Assembly: GCF_024749045.1 (NCBI RefSeq)
Contig: NZ_CP087184.1
Span: 1,426,001-1,490,000, forward strand
Reading direction: 5' to 3'
DNA: 64,000 nucleotides
From: Pseudomonas sp. B21-028
Lineage (GTDB): Bacteria; Pseudomonadota; Gammaproteobacteria; Pseudomonadales; Pseudomonadaceae
Each line of letters opens with the position of its first letter. Position 1 is the first letter of the stretch. This document shows positions 17,176-26,013 of the stretch, in pieces. Under the pieces are notes generated by a model. It had not been told where the DNA came from. It saw nothing but the letters and a program-made list of their open reading frames with translations, and did not search any database. Both the position numbers and the translations under genes were made by a program.

Positions 17176-18288
17176 ATGTTATCGAATAAATCCCTCGCTC
17201 TGGCGCTGTGCTTCGCGATCACCGGTTGCGCGCAAACTCCACAAAATGATGCCGAGGGCGGCAGTGGCTGGTGGCCGTTCGGCTCTTCCGACCAGGCTGC
17301 GGTCAAAGAGGCGGCGCCTGCGGCTCCTCTGAAGCCGGCGGCCGTTGCGCCGCAGGCCAAGGCCGAGAGCGCCAGCCACTGGTGGTGGCCGTTTTCTTCC
17401 GATGACGCAGCCAACAATGCGGCGCCAAAAGACCCGGTCAAGGCTGAAGCCAAGCCTGCACCGAAGGCCCCGACGCCTGTAGCCAAGGCCGAAACGCAAA
17501 GTGGTGGGAAATGGTGGTGGCCGTTCGGCGGCAAGGAACAGGAAGCCACCAAGGCGGCACCGTTGCCCGATCCGAAAGTCACCCAGGCCTGGCTCGACGA
17601 CTACGAGCCAAAGCTGCGCACCGCCATCGAGGGTAGCAAACTCCAGCTGGAGCGCCGCGACAACGTGCTGGTGGTCACGGCGCCAGTGGACAGTTCCTTC
17701 AACCCGGATCGTCCGGCCATGCTGCTGCCGGTGACCCTTGGCCCGTTCACTCGCGTGGCGAAAGTCCTGGAAGCCGACCCGAAATCCGCCGTGCTGATTC
17801 TGGGCCACGCCGACACCTTGGGTGCCGCGCCGGCGAACCTGAAGCTCAGCCAGGAGCGTGCCCAGTCCGTGGCGGCGATTTTCCGTCTCAGTGGTTTGCA
17901 ACGTGATCGCCTGATGCTGCGAGGCATGGGCTCCGTAGAGCCACGTGCGGCCAATGACAGCGTTGAAGGTCGCGCCTTGAACCGTCGTGTGGAATTGCTG
18001 GTGACGCCACAGAACACCCTGGTCGCGCTGCTCGGCAAATACAATATGCCAGCCCCGGCACCGGTCACGCTGGTGGCCGCCCAGGACGTGAAGCCAGCTG
18101 TCCCGGCGCCTGCGACCCAGAAAGCCACGGCCCCGGCCACTAAAAAGGCGCCGGCCAAGAAAGCCGCCACCAAGGCTCCAGCGAAGAAAGCCCCGGCCAA
18201 GAAGGCCACCCCGGCGAAGAAACCTCAGCCGGCCAAGGCCGCCACCGATGCCAAGAAAGTCGCGGCCGCCGATACTCCCAAGCAGTGA
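17176..18288 (+). CDS. OmpA-domain lipoprotein with WWPF repeats and Lys/Ala/Pro tail
   Basis: A 370-aa lipoprotein. The lipobox ITGC places the acylated Cys near residue 18. Residues about 30-120 form a low-complexity Ala/Pro/Lys linker carrying three copies of a tryptophan motif (WWPFGSS, WWWPFSS, WWWPFGG) about 40 residues apart. An OmpA-like domain follows (about 165-285: VDSSFNPDRPAMLLPV, LILGHADTLG, LSQERAQSV, NRRVEL). The last 70 residues are a histone-H1/AlgP-like run of KKAPAKKA-type repeats. The conserved peptidoglycan Asp is present (GHADT). ATG at 17176. Directly upstream of pdxH (24-bp gap). Confidence 0.85.
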   Translation: MLSNKSLALALCFAITGCAQTPQNDAEGGSGWWPFGSSDQAAVKEAAPAAPLKPAAVAPQAKAESASHWWWPFSSDDAANNAAPKDPVKAEAKPAPKAPTPVAKAETQSGGKWWWPFGGKEQEATKAAPLPDPKVTQAWLDDYEPKLRTAIEGSKLQLERRDNVLVVTAPVDSSFNPDRPAMLLPVTLGPFTRVAKVLEADPKSAVLILGHADTLGAAPANLKLSQERAQSVAAIFRLSGLQRDRLMLRGMGSVEPRAANDSVEGRALNRRVELLVTPQNTLVALLGKYNMPAPAPVTLVAAQDVKPAVPAPATQKATAPATKKAPAKKAATKAPAKKAPAKKATPAKKPQPAKAATDAKKVAAADTPKQ

Positions 18289-18312
18289 TAGGTGAACCAC
18301 AAGGAGTGCGCC

Positions 18313-18960
18313 ATGACCCAAACGCTGGCTGATATGCGCCGCGACTACACCCGCGATGGCCTGACCGAGACGCAAGCCCCGGCCGAGCCCTTTGCGCTGT
18401 TCCACCAATGGTTCGCCGAAGCGGTGAAAACCGAACAGGCCCCGGTGGAGGCCAACGCCATGACCCTGGCCACGGTGGACGCCGATGGCCGTCCGCACTG
18501 CCGGATCCTGTTGCTCAAGGGGTTGGATACCCAGGGCTTCACGTTCTTCACCAACTACGACAGCGCCAAGGGCCAGCAACTGGCCGCGAATCCGTTCGCT
18601 GCCATGACGTTCTTCTGGCCGACCCTGGAGCGTCAGGTGCGCATCGAGGGCAAGGTGGTGAAGGTCACGGCGCAAGAGTCCGACGCCTATTACCAGGTTC
18701 GCCCCCTGGGCAGTCGTCTCGGCGCCTGGGCCTCGCCCCAGAGCCGGGTAATTGCCGGTCGTGGCGAGCTGGAAGATTTGCTCAAGGCCACCGAACAACG
18801 CTTCAGTGATAGCCAGCCCCACTGTCCGGAACATTGGGGAGGTTATCGCTTACTGCCCGAGCGCATCGAATTCTGGCAGGGGCGCCCGAGCCGCCTGCAT
18901 GACCGCCTCAATTACCGTCTGCAAGGGACGGACTGGACTCGCGAGCGTCTGGCGCCTTAG
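18313..18960 (+). CDS. pdxH: Pyridoxamine 5'-phosphate oxidase
   Basis: A 215-aa FMN enzyme that oxidises pyridoxine or pyridoxamine phosphate to pyridoxal 5'-phosphate, the last step of vitamin B6 synthesis and salvage. Family signatures: [22 protein letters not shown] (FMN site), [25 protein letters not shown], the C-terminal dimer segment ending [13 protein letters not shown], and YRL near the end. Start: ATG at 18313 with AAGGAG 8 nt upstream. Its 3' end overlaps the convergent small membrane-protein gene by 53 nt. It probably shares a transcript with the preceding OmpA-type gene. Confidence 0.97.
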   Translation: MTQTLADMRRDYTRDGLTETQAPAEPFALFHQWFAEAVKTEQAPVEANAMTLATVDADGRPHCRILLLKGLDTQGFTFFTNYDSAKGQQLAANPFAAMTFFWPTLERQVRIEGKVVKVTAQESDAYYQVRPLGSRLGAWASPQSRVIAGRGELEDLLKATEQRFSDSQPHCPEHWGGYRLLPERIEFWQGRPSRLHDRLNYRLQGTDWTRERLAP

Positions 18961-19192
18961 CAACGGCATAACCTGTCGCAGCGGCTTGAAGCCATTGCGG
19001 CAGGTCCCGTCGCTTGATCCCTTGTTCTCGGGAGCGGGCTAGCTGTTGCAGCATGTAGGTTTTCTTCTGCTCATCCTGCCCCGCCAATGACAGCGCCAGA
19101 TCGCGGTCCATCCAGCGTTTGATCCGCACGTACAACCACCAGTGGAAGTACAGACCGGCGACGGTGGTCGCGACGATGATGAAATAATCCAT
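18908..19192 (-). CDS. Conserved small membrane protein, unknown function
   Basis: A 94-aa protein with one N-terminal membrane span ([20 protein letters not shown]) and a basic, helical cytoplasmic part: [16 protein letters not shown], then [29 protein letters not shown]. The gene is convergent with pdxH and overlaps its last 53 nt. I accept it because the span/basic-helix layout is sensible, and a small hypothetical gene occupies this place in other Pseudomonas (recalled synteny, not searched). No function can be proposed. Confidence 0.65.
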   Translation of the reverse strand: MDYFIIVATTVAGLYFHWWLYVRIKRWMDRDLALSLAGQDEQKKTYMLQQLARSREQGIKRRDLPQWLQAAATGYAVAKAPDARESSPSLADGN

Positions 19193-19363
19193 GCAAAATC
19201 CTTGGTCTGATGACGCAGGTTTCGGAAATTGACGCTACTGTTGGGTGAATTTTTCGGGTGTGTCTGTATCCCACCTGAATGAAAACAATTTTATCCCGGC
19301 CAAGCCGTGACAGGCGTCAAGCTGCGGAGTTTAATAGTTCCCTGTCTTTTGGAGTTTGATGCT

Positions 19364-19828
19364 ATGCGTAAGTCTGTTTTGCTGGTTGCTTCCTTTTCCA
19401 CGATGGCGATGTTGCTCACTGGCTGTCAGTCGAGCCTGACCGGTGACTCTTACTCCCGTGACGAAGCGCGTCGCGTGCAGACCATTCGCATGGGGACCAT
19501 CGAATCCCTGCGTCCGGTCAAGATCGAAGGCACCAAGACCCCAATCGGCGGTGCCGCCGGTGCGGTGGTGGGCGGCGTCGGTGGCAGCGCCATCGGTGGC
19601 GGCCGTGGCAGTATCGTTGCTGCCGTGATCGGTGCCGTGGCTGGCGGCCTGATCGGCTCCGCGACTGAAGAAGGCCTGACCCGTACCCAAGGCGTGGAAA
19701 TCACCGTTCGCGAAGACGACGGCAGCATGCGCGCCTACGTGCAACAGGTTCAGGAAAACGAAGTGTTCCGCGTGGGTGAGCGGGTTCGTATTTCCACTGT
19801 GGGTGGGACGAGTCGCGTATCGCACTAA
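19364..19828 (+). CDS. Glycine-zipper outer-membrane lipoprotein (SlyB/Pcp type)
   Basis: A 154-aa lipoprotein. Signal peptide with lipobox LTGC (Cys about 21); a conserved pre-zipper segment (RRVQTIRMGTIESLRPVKIEG); a double glycine zipper with alternating Gly/Ala (GGAAGAVVGGVGGSAIGG then IVAAVIGAVAGGLIGSATEE), and the C-terminal beta-domain VEITVREDDGSMRAYVQQ. The layout matches the SlyB/PcpA (17-kDa antigen) family, which stabilises the outer membrane in enterics. ATG at 19364 with GGAG upstream; a strong terminator follows at 19873. Monocistronic. Confidence 0.9.
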   Translation: MRKSVLLVASFSTMAMLLTGCQSSLTGDSYSRDEARRVQTIRMGTIESLRPVKIEGTKTPIGGAAGAVVGGVGGSAIGGGRGSIVAAVIGAVAGGLIGSATEEGLTRTQGVEITVREDDGSMRAYVQQVQENEVFRVGERVRISTVGGTSRVSH

Positions 19829-19872
19829 GCTGGATCGGGTAAGCGTTTCTCTGGTTTTAACGCCTGCTCAAG

Positions 19873-19913
19873 AAAACGGCGCTTCGTCCATTGGAGGAAG
19901 CGCCGTTTTTTTT
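19873..19913 (+). terminator. Intrinsic terminator of the glycine-zipper lipoprotein gene
   Basis: aaaacggcgcttc (19873-19885) pairs perfectly with gaagcgccgtttt (19897-19909). The T-run extends to 19913 (eight T). Classic rho-independent terminator. Confidence 0.9.
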
Positions 19914-19927
19914 GAGCGTACGCGTTC

Positions 19928-20023
19928 CCCTGTGGGAGCGAGCCTGCTCGCGATAGCGGTGGGTCAGCTTGAATAAATGCTGGATGTGCCGACGCTACCG
20001 CGAGCAGGCTCGCTCCCACAGGG
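19928..20023. repeat. REP doublet (gtgggagcgagcctgctcgcgatagc family)
   Basis: Inverted REP pair (ccctgtgggagcgagcctgc ... gcaggctcgctcccacaggg), flanked by two intrinsic terminators of convergent genes. Confidence 0.9.
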
Positions 20024-20043
20024 AGATAGCGTTTGCTTCAAGA

Positions 20044-20073
20044 AGAAGGGATCGCTATACAGCGATCCCTTCT
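20044..20073 (-). terminator. Terminator downstream of nhaA
   Basis: A perfect 13-bp stem (agaagggatcgct 20044-20056 / agcgatcccttct 20061-20073) with a 4-nt loop starts 13 nt after the nhaA stop. Read on the minus strand it is followed by tctt, a modest U-tract. Confidence 0.75.
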
Positions 20074-20085
20074 AGCGCGGGCGTA

Positions 20086-21273
20086 TCAGGAGGACAACGC
20101 GGAAGGCTTGCGACTGGCCGCCGCTGCTACTGTGTAGCCTAGCAGTGCCGCGAGGATCGACCCCGTGAGTATGCCCATCCGGTCCATGCCGGCATACTCG
20201 CTGGCGCCGGGTTCGAAAGCCAGGGAGCCGACGAACAGGCTCATGGTGAAACCGATCCCGCACAGGATCGCCACCCCCAGTATCTGACCCCAATTGGCGC
20301 CGCTGGGCAGATTGGCGATGCCGATTTTCACGGCCAGCCAGGTCAGGCCGAATACGCCGACGGTCTTGCCCAGCAACAGGCCGACCGCGATGCCCATTGG
20401 CACGTGGTGGGTGAAGCTCTCAACGGTGACACCGCTCAGGGACAAGCCGGCATTGGCGAAGGCGAACAGCGGCAGGATGCCGTAGGCCACCCAGGGGTGC
20501 AGGGCATGCTCCAGGGTCAACAGCGGCGAGGTTTCGGCGTTTTTCGTGCGCAACGGAATGCAGAACGCCAACGTGACCCCGGCCAGGGTCGCATGGACTC
20601 CACTCTTGAGCACGCAGACCCAGAGAATCAGGCCAACGATCAGGTAGGGGCCGAGCCTGACCACGCCCATCCGGTTCATCGCCACCAGTAGGGCGATGCA
20701 TCCGGCCGCCAGCATCAGCGACAAGGTCGACAGGGCGCCGGAATAGAAAATGGCGATGATGATAATGGCACCCAGGTCGTCGATGATCGCCAGGGTCATC
20801 AGGAACAGCTTGAGTGAAACCGGCACTCGCTTGCCCAGCAAGGCCAGCACCCCAAGGGCGAAGGCGATGTCGGTGGCCGTGGGGATGGCCCAACCCGAAA
20901 GGGCCGCTGGATTGTCACGGTTGAGATACCAGTAGATCAGCGCAGGCACCACCATGCCGCCAATCGCCGCCGCCCCCGGCAGGACAATTTGCGAAGGCTT
21001 CGACAATTGCCCATCGAGCACTTCCCGTTTGACCTCCAGGCCGATGAGCAGGAAGAACATCGCCATCAGGCCATCGTTGATCCACAGCAGCAGTGGCTTG
21101 GCGATTTTCAAGGCGCCGACCTGGACCACCACGGGGGTATCCAGCAAGCCGCCATACAGCCAGGATAGGGGCGAATTGTTGATGATCAGGGCCAGCACCG
21201 CGGCGGCAATCAGCAACAGGCCGCTGGCAGCTTCCAGCTGAAAAAAACGGGTCAGGGAGTTACGTAGAGGCAA
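20086..21273 (-). CDS. nhaA: Na+/H+ antiporter NhaA
   Basis: A 395-aa inner-membrane antiporter exchanging internal Na+ or Li+ for external H+ in pH and salt homeostasis. It has about 12 predicted spans. The ion-binding aspartates are in [19 protein letters not shown]. Other NhaA landmarks are [42 protein letters not shown] and [15 protein letters not shown]. Start: a TTG complementary to 21271-21273 is preferred, because the protein then begins at the family-typical [15 protein letters not shown] and GGAG sits 7 nt upstream. An in-frame ATG at 21306 would add 11 residues. Ends at a hairpin terminator. Confidence 0.95.
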   Translation of the reverse strand: MPLRNSLTRFFQLEAASGLLLIAAAVLALIINNSPLSWLYGGLLDTPVVVQVGALKIAKPLLLWINDGLMAMFFLLIGLEVKREVLDGQLSKPSQIVLPGAAAIGGMVVPALIYWYLNRDNPAALSGWAIPTATDIAFALGVLALLGKRVPVSLKLFLMTLAIIDDLGAIIIIAIFYSGALSTLSLMLAAGCIALLVAMNRMGVVRLGPYLIVGLILWVCVLKSGVHATLAGVTLAFCIPLRTKNAETSPLLTLEHALHPWVAYGILPLFAFANAGLSLSGVTVESFTHHVPMGIAVGLLLGKTVGVFGLTWLAVKIGIANLPSGANWGQILGVAILCGIGFTMSLFVGSLAFEPGASEYAGMDRMGILTGSILAALLGYTVAAAASRKPSALSS

Positions 21274-21528
21274 GATCGCTCTCCATTCGTCAATCAAAGT
21301 GCCCACACCCTAACCCGTACTGTTAGTTGTTAAAACAGAAGTTATATTCTTTTTTGTTATATGTCGTTACAAGGCCGGTGTGGCGGTCGGGCAGTTGCAG
21401 GGCATATTGGACCTTAGCTGTACCTGTGCGTGATGTCGGTTTTTTCCTAAGCTTATGACTGGTTTTCCCATATCCAGTCCTGACCGCCAGGCTTTCCCCG
21501 CGTCGAACCTATTCCTGCGAGAAAACAC

Positions 21529-22623
21529 ATGAACGACCACCGTCAGTGGGCACGCGAAGCGATTCGCATCATTGAAGCCGATTTCCAGCGCAGCGCCGAC
21601 ACGCATCTGATTCCGCTGCCACTGCCGGGTTTTCCGGGCATCGAGTTGTACTTCAAGGATGAATCCAGCCATCCCACCGGCAGCCTCAAGCACCGACTGG
21701 CTCGTTCGCTGTTTCTCTATGCACTGTGTAATGGCTGGCTCAAGCCCGGCGCCCCGGTGATTGAGGCTTCCAGTGGCTCGACGGCCATTTCCGAGGCCTA
21801 TTTCGCCAGGTTGCTGGGCCTGCCGTTCATAGCCGTCATGCCGGCGACGACGTCCCGGGAAAAAATTGCACAGATCGCTTTCTATGGTGGCCAGAGCCAT
21901 CTGGTGAACGATCCTACGCAGATCTATGCCGAGTCCGAGCGGCTTGCCCGTGAGCATGACGGGCACTTCATCGACCAGTTCACCTACGCCGAACGCGCCA
22001 CGGACTGGCGGGCCAATAACAACATTGCCGAGTCGATCTTCCAGCAGATGCGTTTCGAGCAGCACCCGGAGCCGAGCTGGCTGATCTCCAGTCCTGGCAC
22101 CGGAGGAACCACCGCGACCCTGGGTCGCTATGTTCGTTATCGGCAGCACGGTACCCGCGTACTGTGTGCCGACGCCGAGCGTTCGGTGTTCTTCGACTAC
22201 TACCGCAGCGGCGATGCCAGCCTGCGCCTGGAGTGCGGCTCGCGGATCGAAGGGATCGGCCGGCCACGGGTGGAAGCGTCATTCCTGCCCAAAGTCATTG
22301 ATGCAATGGTCAAGGTACCCGATGCCTTATCGCTGGCGGCGATGCACTACCTGGCCCAGCACTTGGGACGACGGGTCGGTGGGTCCAGCGGCACCAACCT
22401 GATCGGCGCGCTGATCGCCGCGAAGCGGATGGTGGAAGCCGGAGAGTCGGGGTCGATCGTGGCGATCCTGTGCGACGGCGGCGAGCGTTATGCGACGACG
22501 TATTACGACCCGGCGTGGCTCAAGGCCCAGGGGTATGAGTTGGATGGGTTGATGGACGCGGTAGCGGCGAGTGCGGAGCGCGGCGAGGCGTTGCCGGAGA
22601 CGGTGCTGCGGGCCAATATCTGA
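21529..22623 (+). CDS. PLP-dependent enzyme of the cysteine synthase/cystathionine beta-synthase fold
   Basis: A 364-aa fold-type II PLP enzyme. The internal-aldimine lysine lies in the motif [11 protein letters not shown] (Lys about 54). [19 protein letters not shown] is the substrate/cofactor asparagine-loop equivalent, [15 protein letters not shown] is the phosphate-binding glycine loop, and GGSSGTN lies near the C-terminus. The LKHR variant and extra C-terminal 60 residues set it apart from CysK/CysM. It resembles the group annotated L-cysteine desulfhydrase/lyase or 'cysteine synthase family', so breakdown of cysteine is as likely as synthesis. Monocistronic, with an AT-rich upstream region (21310-21360). 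Confidence 0.82.
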   Translation: MNDHRQWAREAIRIIEADFQRSADTHLIPLPLPGFPGIELYFKDESSHPTGSLKHRLARSLFLYALCNGWLKPGAPVIEASSGSTAISEAYFARLLGLPFIAVMPATTSREKIAQIAFYGGQSHLVNDPTQIYAESERLAREHDGHFIDQFTYAERATDWRANNNIAESIFQQMRFEQHPEPSWLISSPGTGGTTATLGRYVRYRQHGTRVLCADAERSVFFDYYRSGDASLRLECGSRIEGIGRPRVEASFLPKVIDAMVKVPDALSLAAMHYLAQHLGRRVGGSSGTNLIGALIAAKRMVEAGESGSIVAILCDGGERYATTYYDPAWLKAQGYELDGLMDAVAASAERGEALPETVLRANI

Positions 22624-22644
22624 AACCTTCCAGACACTGGAAAT

Positions 22645-22769
22645 CCCTGTGGGAGCGAGCCTCTGTGGGAGCAAGGCTTGCCCGCGACAATATCGCCTCG
22701 GTAGCAGGATAAACCGAGGCGTAGGCATCGCGGGCAAGCCTTGCTCCCACAGGGCTCGCTCCCACAGGG
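22645..22769. repeat. Nested REP element: REP doublet inside a split outer REP pair
   Basis: The outer arms ccctgtgggagcgagcc and ggctcgctcccacagg enclose a complete inner doublet, tgtgggagcaaggcttgccc ... gggcaagccttgctcccaca. One of four such composites in the window (also at 46321, 55709, 60981). Confidence 0.85.
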
Positions 22770-22795
22770 GATGGCGGTGCACACCTGAAACGGGA

Positions 22796-24409
22796 TCAGC
22801 CTTCCAGACCGAGGATATCCCGTGCCACCGCTTCGGCAATGCGGATCCCGTCCACGCCCGCCGACAGGATCCCGCCCGCGTAGCCGGCGCCTTCACCTGC
22901 CGGGAACAGGCCCTTCACGTTCAGGCTCTGCAGCGACTCGTTGCGAGTGATGCGCAGCGGCGATGAGGTGCGGGTTTCGATCCCGGTCAACACGGCGTCG
23001 TGCAGCGAGTAGCCGCGAATCTGTTTCTCGAAGGCCGGCAGGGCCTCGCGGATGGCTTCGATGGCGAAGTCCGGCAGGGCCAGCGCCAGGTCGCCCAGCG
23101 CAACCCCGGGTTTGTAGGACGGCTCGACGCTGCCCAGTGCCGTGGACGGTTTGCCGGCGATGAAATCCCCCACCAGTTGCGCCGGGGCTTCGTAGTTGCT
23201 GCCGCCGAGCACGAAAGCGTGGGACTCCAGGCGTTCTTGCAACTCGATCCCGGCCAGTGGGCCGCCCGGGTAGTCCACTTCCGGGGTGATACCCACGACG
23301 ATGCCGGAGTTGGCGTTGCGTTCGTTGCGCGAATACTGGCTCATGCCGTTGGTCACGACGCGGTTCGGCTCGGAAGTCGCCGCTACCACGGTGCCGCCCG
23401 GGCACATGCAGAAGCTGTACACCGAACGGCCGTTCTTGGCGTGGTGCACCAGTTTGTAGTCGGCGGCGCCGAGTTTCGGGTGGCCGGCGTATTTGCCCAG
23501 GCGTGCGCTGTCGATCAGCGATTGCGGGTGTTCGATACGGAAACCCACCGAGAATGGCTTGGCTTCCATGTACACGCCACGGCTGTGGAGCATGCGGAAG
23601 GTATCCCGGGCGCTGTGGCCCAGGGCCAGGATCACATGCCTGGAATGAATGCGCTCACCGCTGGCCAGTTCGACACCGACCAACTGGCCGTCCTCGATCA
23701 GCACATCCGTGACCCGCTGCTGGAAGCGTACTTCGCCGCCGAGGGCGCGAATCTGCTCGCGCATGGTTTCCACCACGCCCGTCAGGCGGAAGGTGCCGAT
23801 GTGCGGCTTGCTGACATAGAGGATTTCTTCCGGGGCACCGGCCTTGACGAATTCGTGCAGTACTTTGCGACCGAGGAACTTCGGATCCTTGATCTGGCTG
23901 TAGAGCTTGCCGTCGGAAAACGTTCCCGCGCCGCCTTCGCCGAATTGCACGTTGGATTCGGGGTTGAGCACACTTTTGCGCCACAGGCCCCAGGTGTCCT
24001 TGGTGCGCTGGCGTACTTCCGGGCCGCGTTCGAGAATGATCGGCTTGAAGCCCATCTGCGCCAGCAACAAAGCGGCGAAGATGCCGCACGGGCCGAAACC
24101 GACCACGATCGGCCGCTCGCCCAGGTCTGCCGGTGCCTGGCCGACCATCTTGTAGCTGACATCCGGCGCTTCGTTGACGTTACGGTCGTCGGCGAACTTG
24201 CGCAGCAGGCCGGCTTCATCGCGTACCGTCAGGTCGAGGGTGTAGATGAAGCACAGTTCGGAAGACTTTTTCCGCGCGTCGTAGCTGCGCTTGAACAAGG
24301 TGAAGTCGAGCAGGTCATCGCTGGGGATGCCCAGGCGCTGCAGGATGGCAGGGCGCAGGTCTTCTTCGGGATGGTCGATCGGCAGCTTGAGTTCGGTGAT
24401 TCGTAACAT
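22796..24409 (-). CDS. FAD-dependent oxidoreductase (COG2509-type dehydrogenase)
   Basis: A 537-aa predicted flavoprotein dehydrogenase. An N-terminal alpha/beta domain of about 95 residues (LRITELKLPIDHPEEDLRPAI, KRSYDARKKSSELCFIYTLD) precedes the FAD-binding Rossmann core PIVVGFGPCGIFAALLLAQMG (GxGPxG, about 100-120). It continues with NVQFGEGGAGTFSDGKLYSQ, YSFCMCPGGTVVAATSEPN, and the C-terminal FAD motif GLFPAGEGAGYAGGILSAGVDG. The architecture is that of the widely conserved COG2509 family, whose substrate is unknown. Single gene; the ATG is complementary to 24407-24409. Confidence 0.9.
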   Translation of the reverse strand: MLRITELKLPIDHPEEDLRPAILQRLGIPSDDLLDFTLFKRSYDARKKSSELCFIYTLDLTVRDEAGLLRKFADDRNVNEAPDVSYKMVGQAPADLGERPIVVGFGPCGIFAALLLAQMGFKPIILERGPEVRQRTKDTWGLWRKSVLNPESNVQFGEGGAGTFSDGKLYSQIKDPKFLGRKVLHEFVKAGAPEEILYVSKPHIGTFRLTGVVETMREQIRALGGEVRFQQRVTDVLIEDGQLVGVELASGERIHSRHVILALGHSARDTFRMLHSRGVYMEAKPFSVGFRIEHPQSLIDSARLGKYAGHPKLGAADYKLVHHAKNGRSVYSFCMCPGGTVVAATSEPNRVVTNGMSQYSRNERNANSGIVVGITPEVDYPGGPLAGIELQERLESHAFVLGGSNYEAPAQLVGDFIAGKPSTALGSVEPSYKPGVALGDLALALPDFAIEAIREALPAFEKQIRGYSLHDAVLTGIETRTSSPLRITRNESLQSLNVKGLFPAGEGAGYAGGILSAGVDGIRIAEAVARDILGLEG

Positions 24410-24555
24410 GACGGGATCCGGTTCGCGGGGCGCACAACTGCGCCAGGGCGTTCTTCAAACCGGCGATTATAAGCTGCAATCCCCGGAACCCATACCGTGG
24501 TGTTCAACTTAAGGAAGTAAATGAACCTGTGGCGAGGGCAGGTTTTAAATGAGCA

Positions 24556-25233
24556 TCAGTCGTTACGCGCACCGCCAAAGTAGGCGCAGCCACGCTGGAC
24601 CACGCCGTTGACCCGCAACTCGGCACTCATGTGCCGGACGCTGCCGCTGGTGCTGTCGATGCAACGCTGGGGGGCGACCCACAGCTCGACTTTCTGGCCA
24701 TTCGCTTCGGTACTCAGGTCGAAACGGCCATCCCCCAGTTGCTCTTCAACGTAAGGCACCGCCAGCGCGGGCTGGCCGTCACGTTCCAGCACAAGGCCCT
24801 TGCCGCTGGCCTTGAGGCTCCACTCCGGACCGTGGCCGGTGGCGTGCAGCACCAGCCGTTTGAAATCGCCATCGTCGCAGGCCGTGCCCGAGCGTTCCAG
24901 GCGATACAACTGCTCCAGGTCCAATTGGCTGTCGGCGCCCGCCGTGGCGCTGGAGACGATATGGCCGCGTACGTCGGCGAACAGCTTGCCGCGCTCATCG
25001 GCCAGGCCGGCGGCTTGTTGCAGCACGCTGGTGCCGCCGCTGTCATTGACGATGTAGCGGCGTTGTTCCTGGCACGGCTGGAACACCAGCTTGCCGTCGG
25101 CCGCCGTGAGTTCGCCTTGCATGCGCGTCTGGCCGGCGTGGGATGCGCTCTGGCGCGGGGCGTCGAGCAATTGGCAGCCGGCGAACAGGGGAAGGAGGGC
25201 AATACACAACAGGGAACGGGCGGCACGCATCAT
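24556..25233 (-). CDS. Predicted envelope lipoprotein (COG3650-like)
   Basis: A 225-aa protein with a signal peptide and lipobox FAGC (Cys about 20). The mature part is beta-rich, with two similar halves. LTAADGKLVFQPCQEQRRYIV and LVLERDGQPALAVPY resemble META/COG3650 lipoproteins. Paired cysteines at FQPC/TACDDGDF and RCIDS/RGCAYFGG could form disulfides. Two adjacent Met codons compete for the start (25233 and 25230), with no consequence for the signal peptide. It is monocistronic and its function is unknown. Confidence 0.78.
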   Translation of the reverse strand: MMRAARSLLCIALLPLFAGCQLLDAPRQSASHAGQTRMQGELTAADGKLVFQPCQEQRRYIVNDSGGTSVLQQAAGLADERGKLFADVRGHIVSSATAGADSQLDLEQLYRLERSGTACDDGDFKRLVLHATGHGPEWSLKASGKGLVLERDGQPALAVPYVEEQLGDGRFDLSTEANGQKVELWVAPQRCIDSTSGSVRHMSAELRVNGVVQRGCAYFGGARND

Positions 25234-25309
25234 TGGGTCTCCAGACAGGTGCCGCCACGTTACTCAGACTGATCCCGCATCACAAGCAGGAGCGTAGGCA
25301 AGGTGCTAT

Positions 25310-25909
25310 TCAACCTACGTGAAAGGTCTGACCAGTTTGTAGGCCTTCGACACTCTTGGCGTAGGCTAACGCCACATAGGCGGCCGCAACCGGTTCGTAG
25401 CCGCGGAAGTAAGGGGCGTATTTGTCCATGGACTCCAGCAGCACGTTCGGGCTCACCGAGTTGACTCGCAGGCCCCGTGGCAACTCGATGGCCGCGGCTC
25501 GTACGAAGCTGTCCAAGGCGCCGTTGACCAGCGCCGCCGAAGCGCCGCTTTTGATCGGGTCGTGGCTCAGCACACCGCTGGTGAAGGTGAAGGAGGCGCC
25601 GTCGTTGGCGAATTCCCGACCGATCAGCAGCAGGTTCACCTGGCCCATCAGCTTGTCCTTCAAGCCGAGGGTGAAACTTTCCTCGGTCATGTCACCCAGC
25701 GGTGCGAACGTGACGCTGCCGGCGGCGCAGATCAGCGCATCGAAGCGCCCGGTTCTTTCGAACAGGGCGCGGATCGAGGCGCTGTCGCTGATGTCGACGT
25801 GCAATTCTCCGCTGTTGCGGCCAATTCGAATGATTTCGTGGCGTGGCGCCAGTTCGTTGGCAATGGCCGAACCAATGGTGCCGTTGGCGCCGATCAACAG
25901 GATTTTCAT
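25310..25909 (-). CDS. Atypical short-chain dehydrogenase/reductase
   Basis: A 199-aa SDR-fold protein with the nucleotide motif LLIGANGTIGSAIANEL (GxxGxIG) and RIGRNSGELHVDIS, which suggests NADP(H) binding through the Arg after strand 2. LICAAG corresponds to NNAG. The catalytic YxxxK is absent: after the conserved Ser (FTSGVLS) the equivalent stretch reads GASAALVNGAL. A short SDR subgroup with this replacement exists, so the gene is probably intact but mechanistically unusual. ATG complementary to 25907-25909 with AGGA upstream. Divergent from a LysR gene 104 bp away, a likely regulator. Confidence 0.85.
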   Translation of the reverse strand: MKILLIGANGTIGSAIANELAPRHEIIRIGRNSGELHVDISDSASIRALFERTGRFDALICAAGSVTFAPLGDMTEESFTLGLKDKLMGQVNLLLIGREFANDGASFTFTSGVLSHDPIKSGASAALVNGALDSFVRAAAIELPRGLRVNSVSPNVLLESMDKYAPYFRGYEPVAAAYVALAYAKSVEGLQTGQTFHVG

Positions 25910-26013
25910 GGACTGTTCCTCAGTGGGTTGAACGAGGTTGCAGTTTAGAGTGGTTTTTTCCATTGATAAGCGTGCTAATAGGCAACCTTTGGTTTTCAAT
26001 TGGAAACAATCCA

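Noticed and set aside
17179..18834. 551-codon Gly/Arg-rich frame opposite the OmpA-domain lipoprotein and pdxH
   Set aside because: Its repetitive composition is only the complement of the Ala/Lys/Pro-rich linker and tail.
25310..25909. SDR as a pseudogene because YxxxK is missing
   Set aside because: The frame is complete with a good ribosome site and intact nucleotide motif, and a short SDR subgroup naturally lacks this motif.
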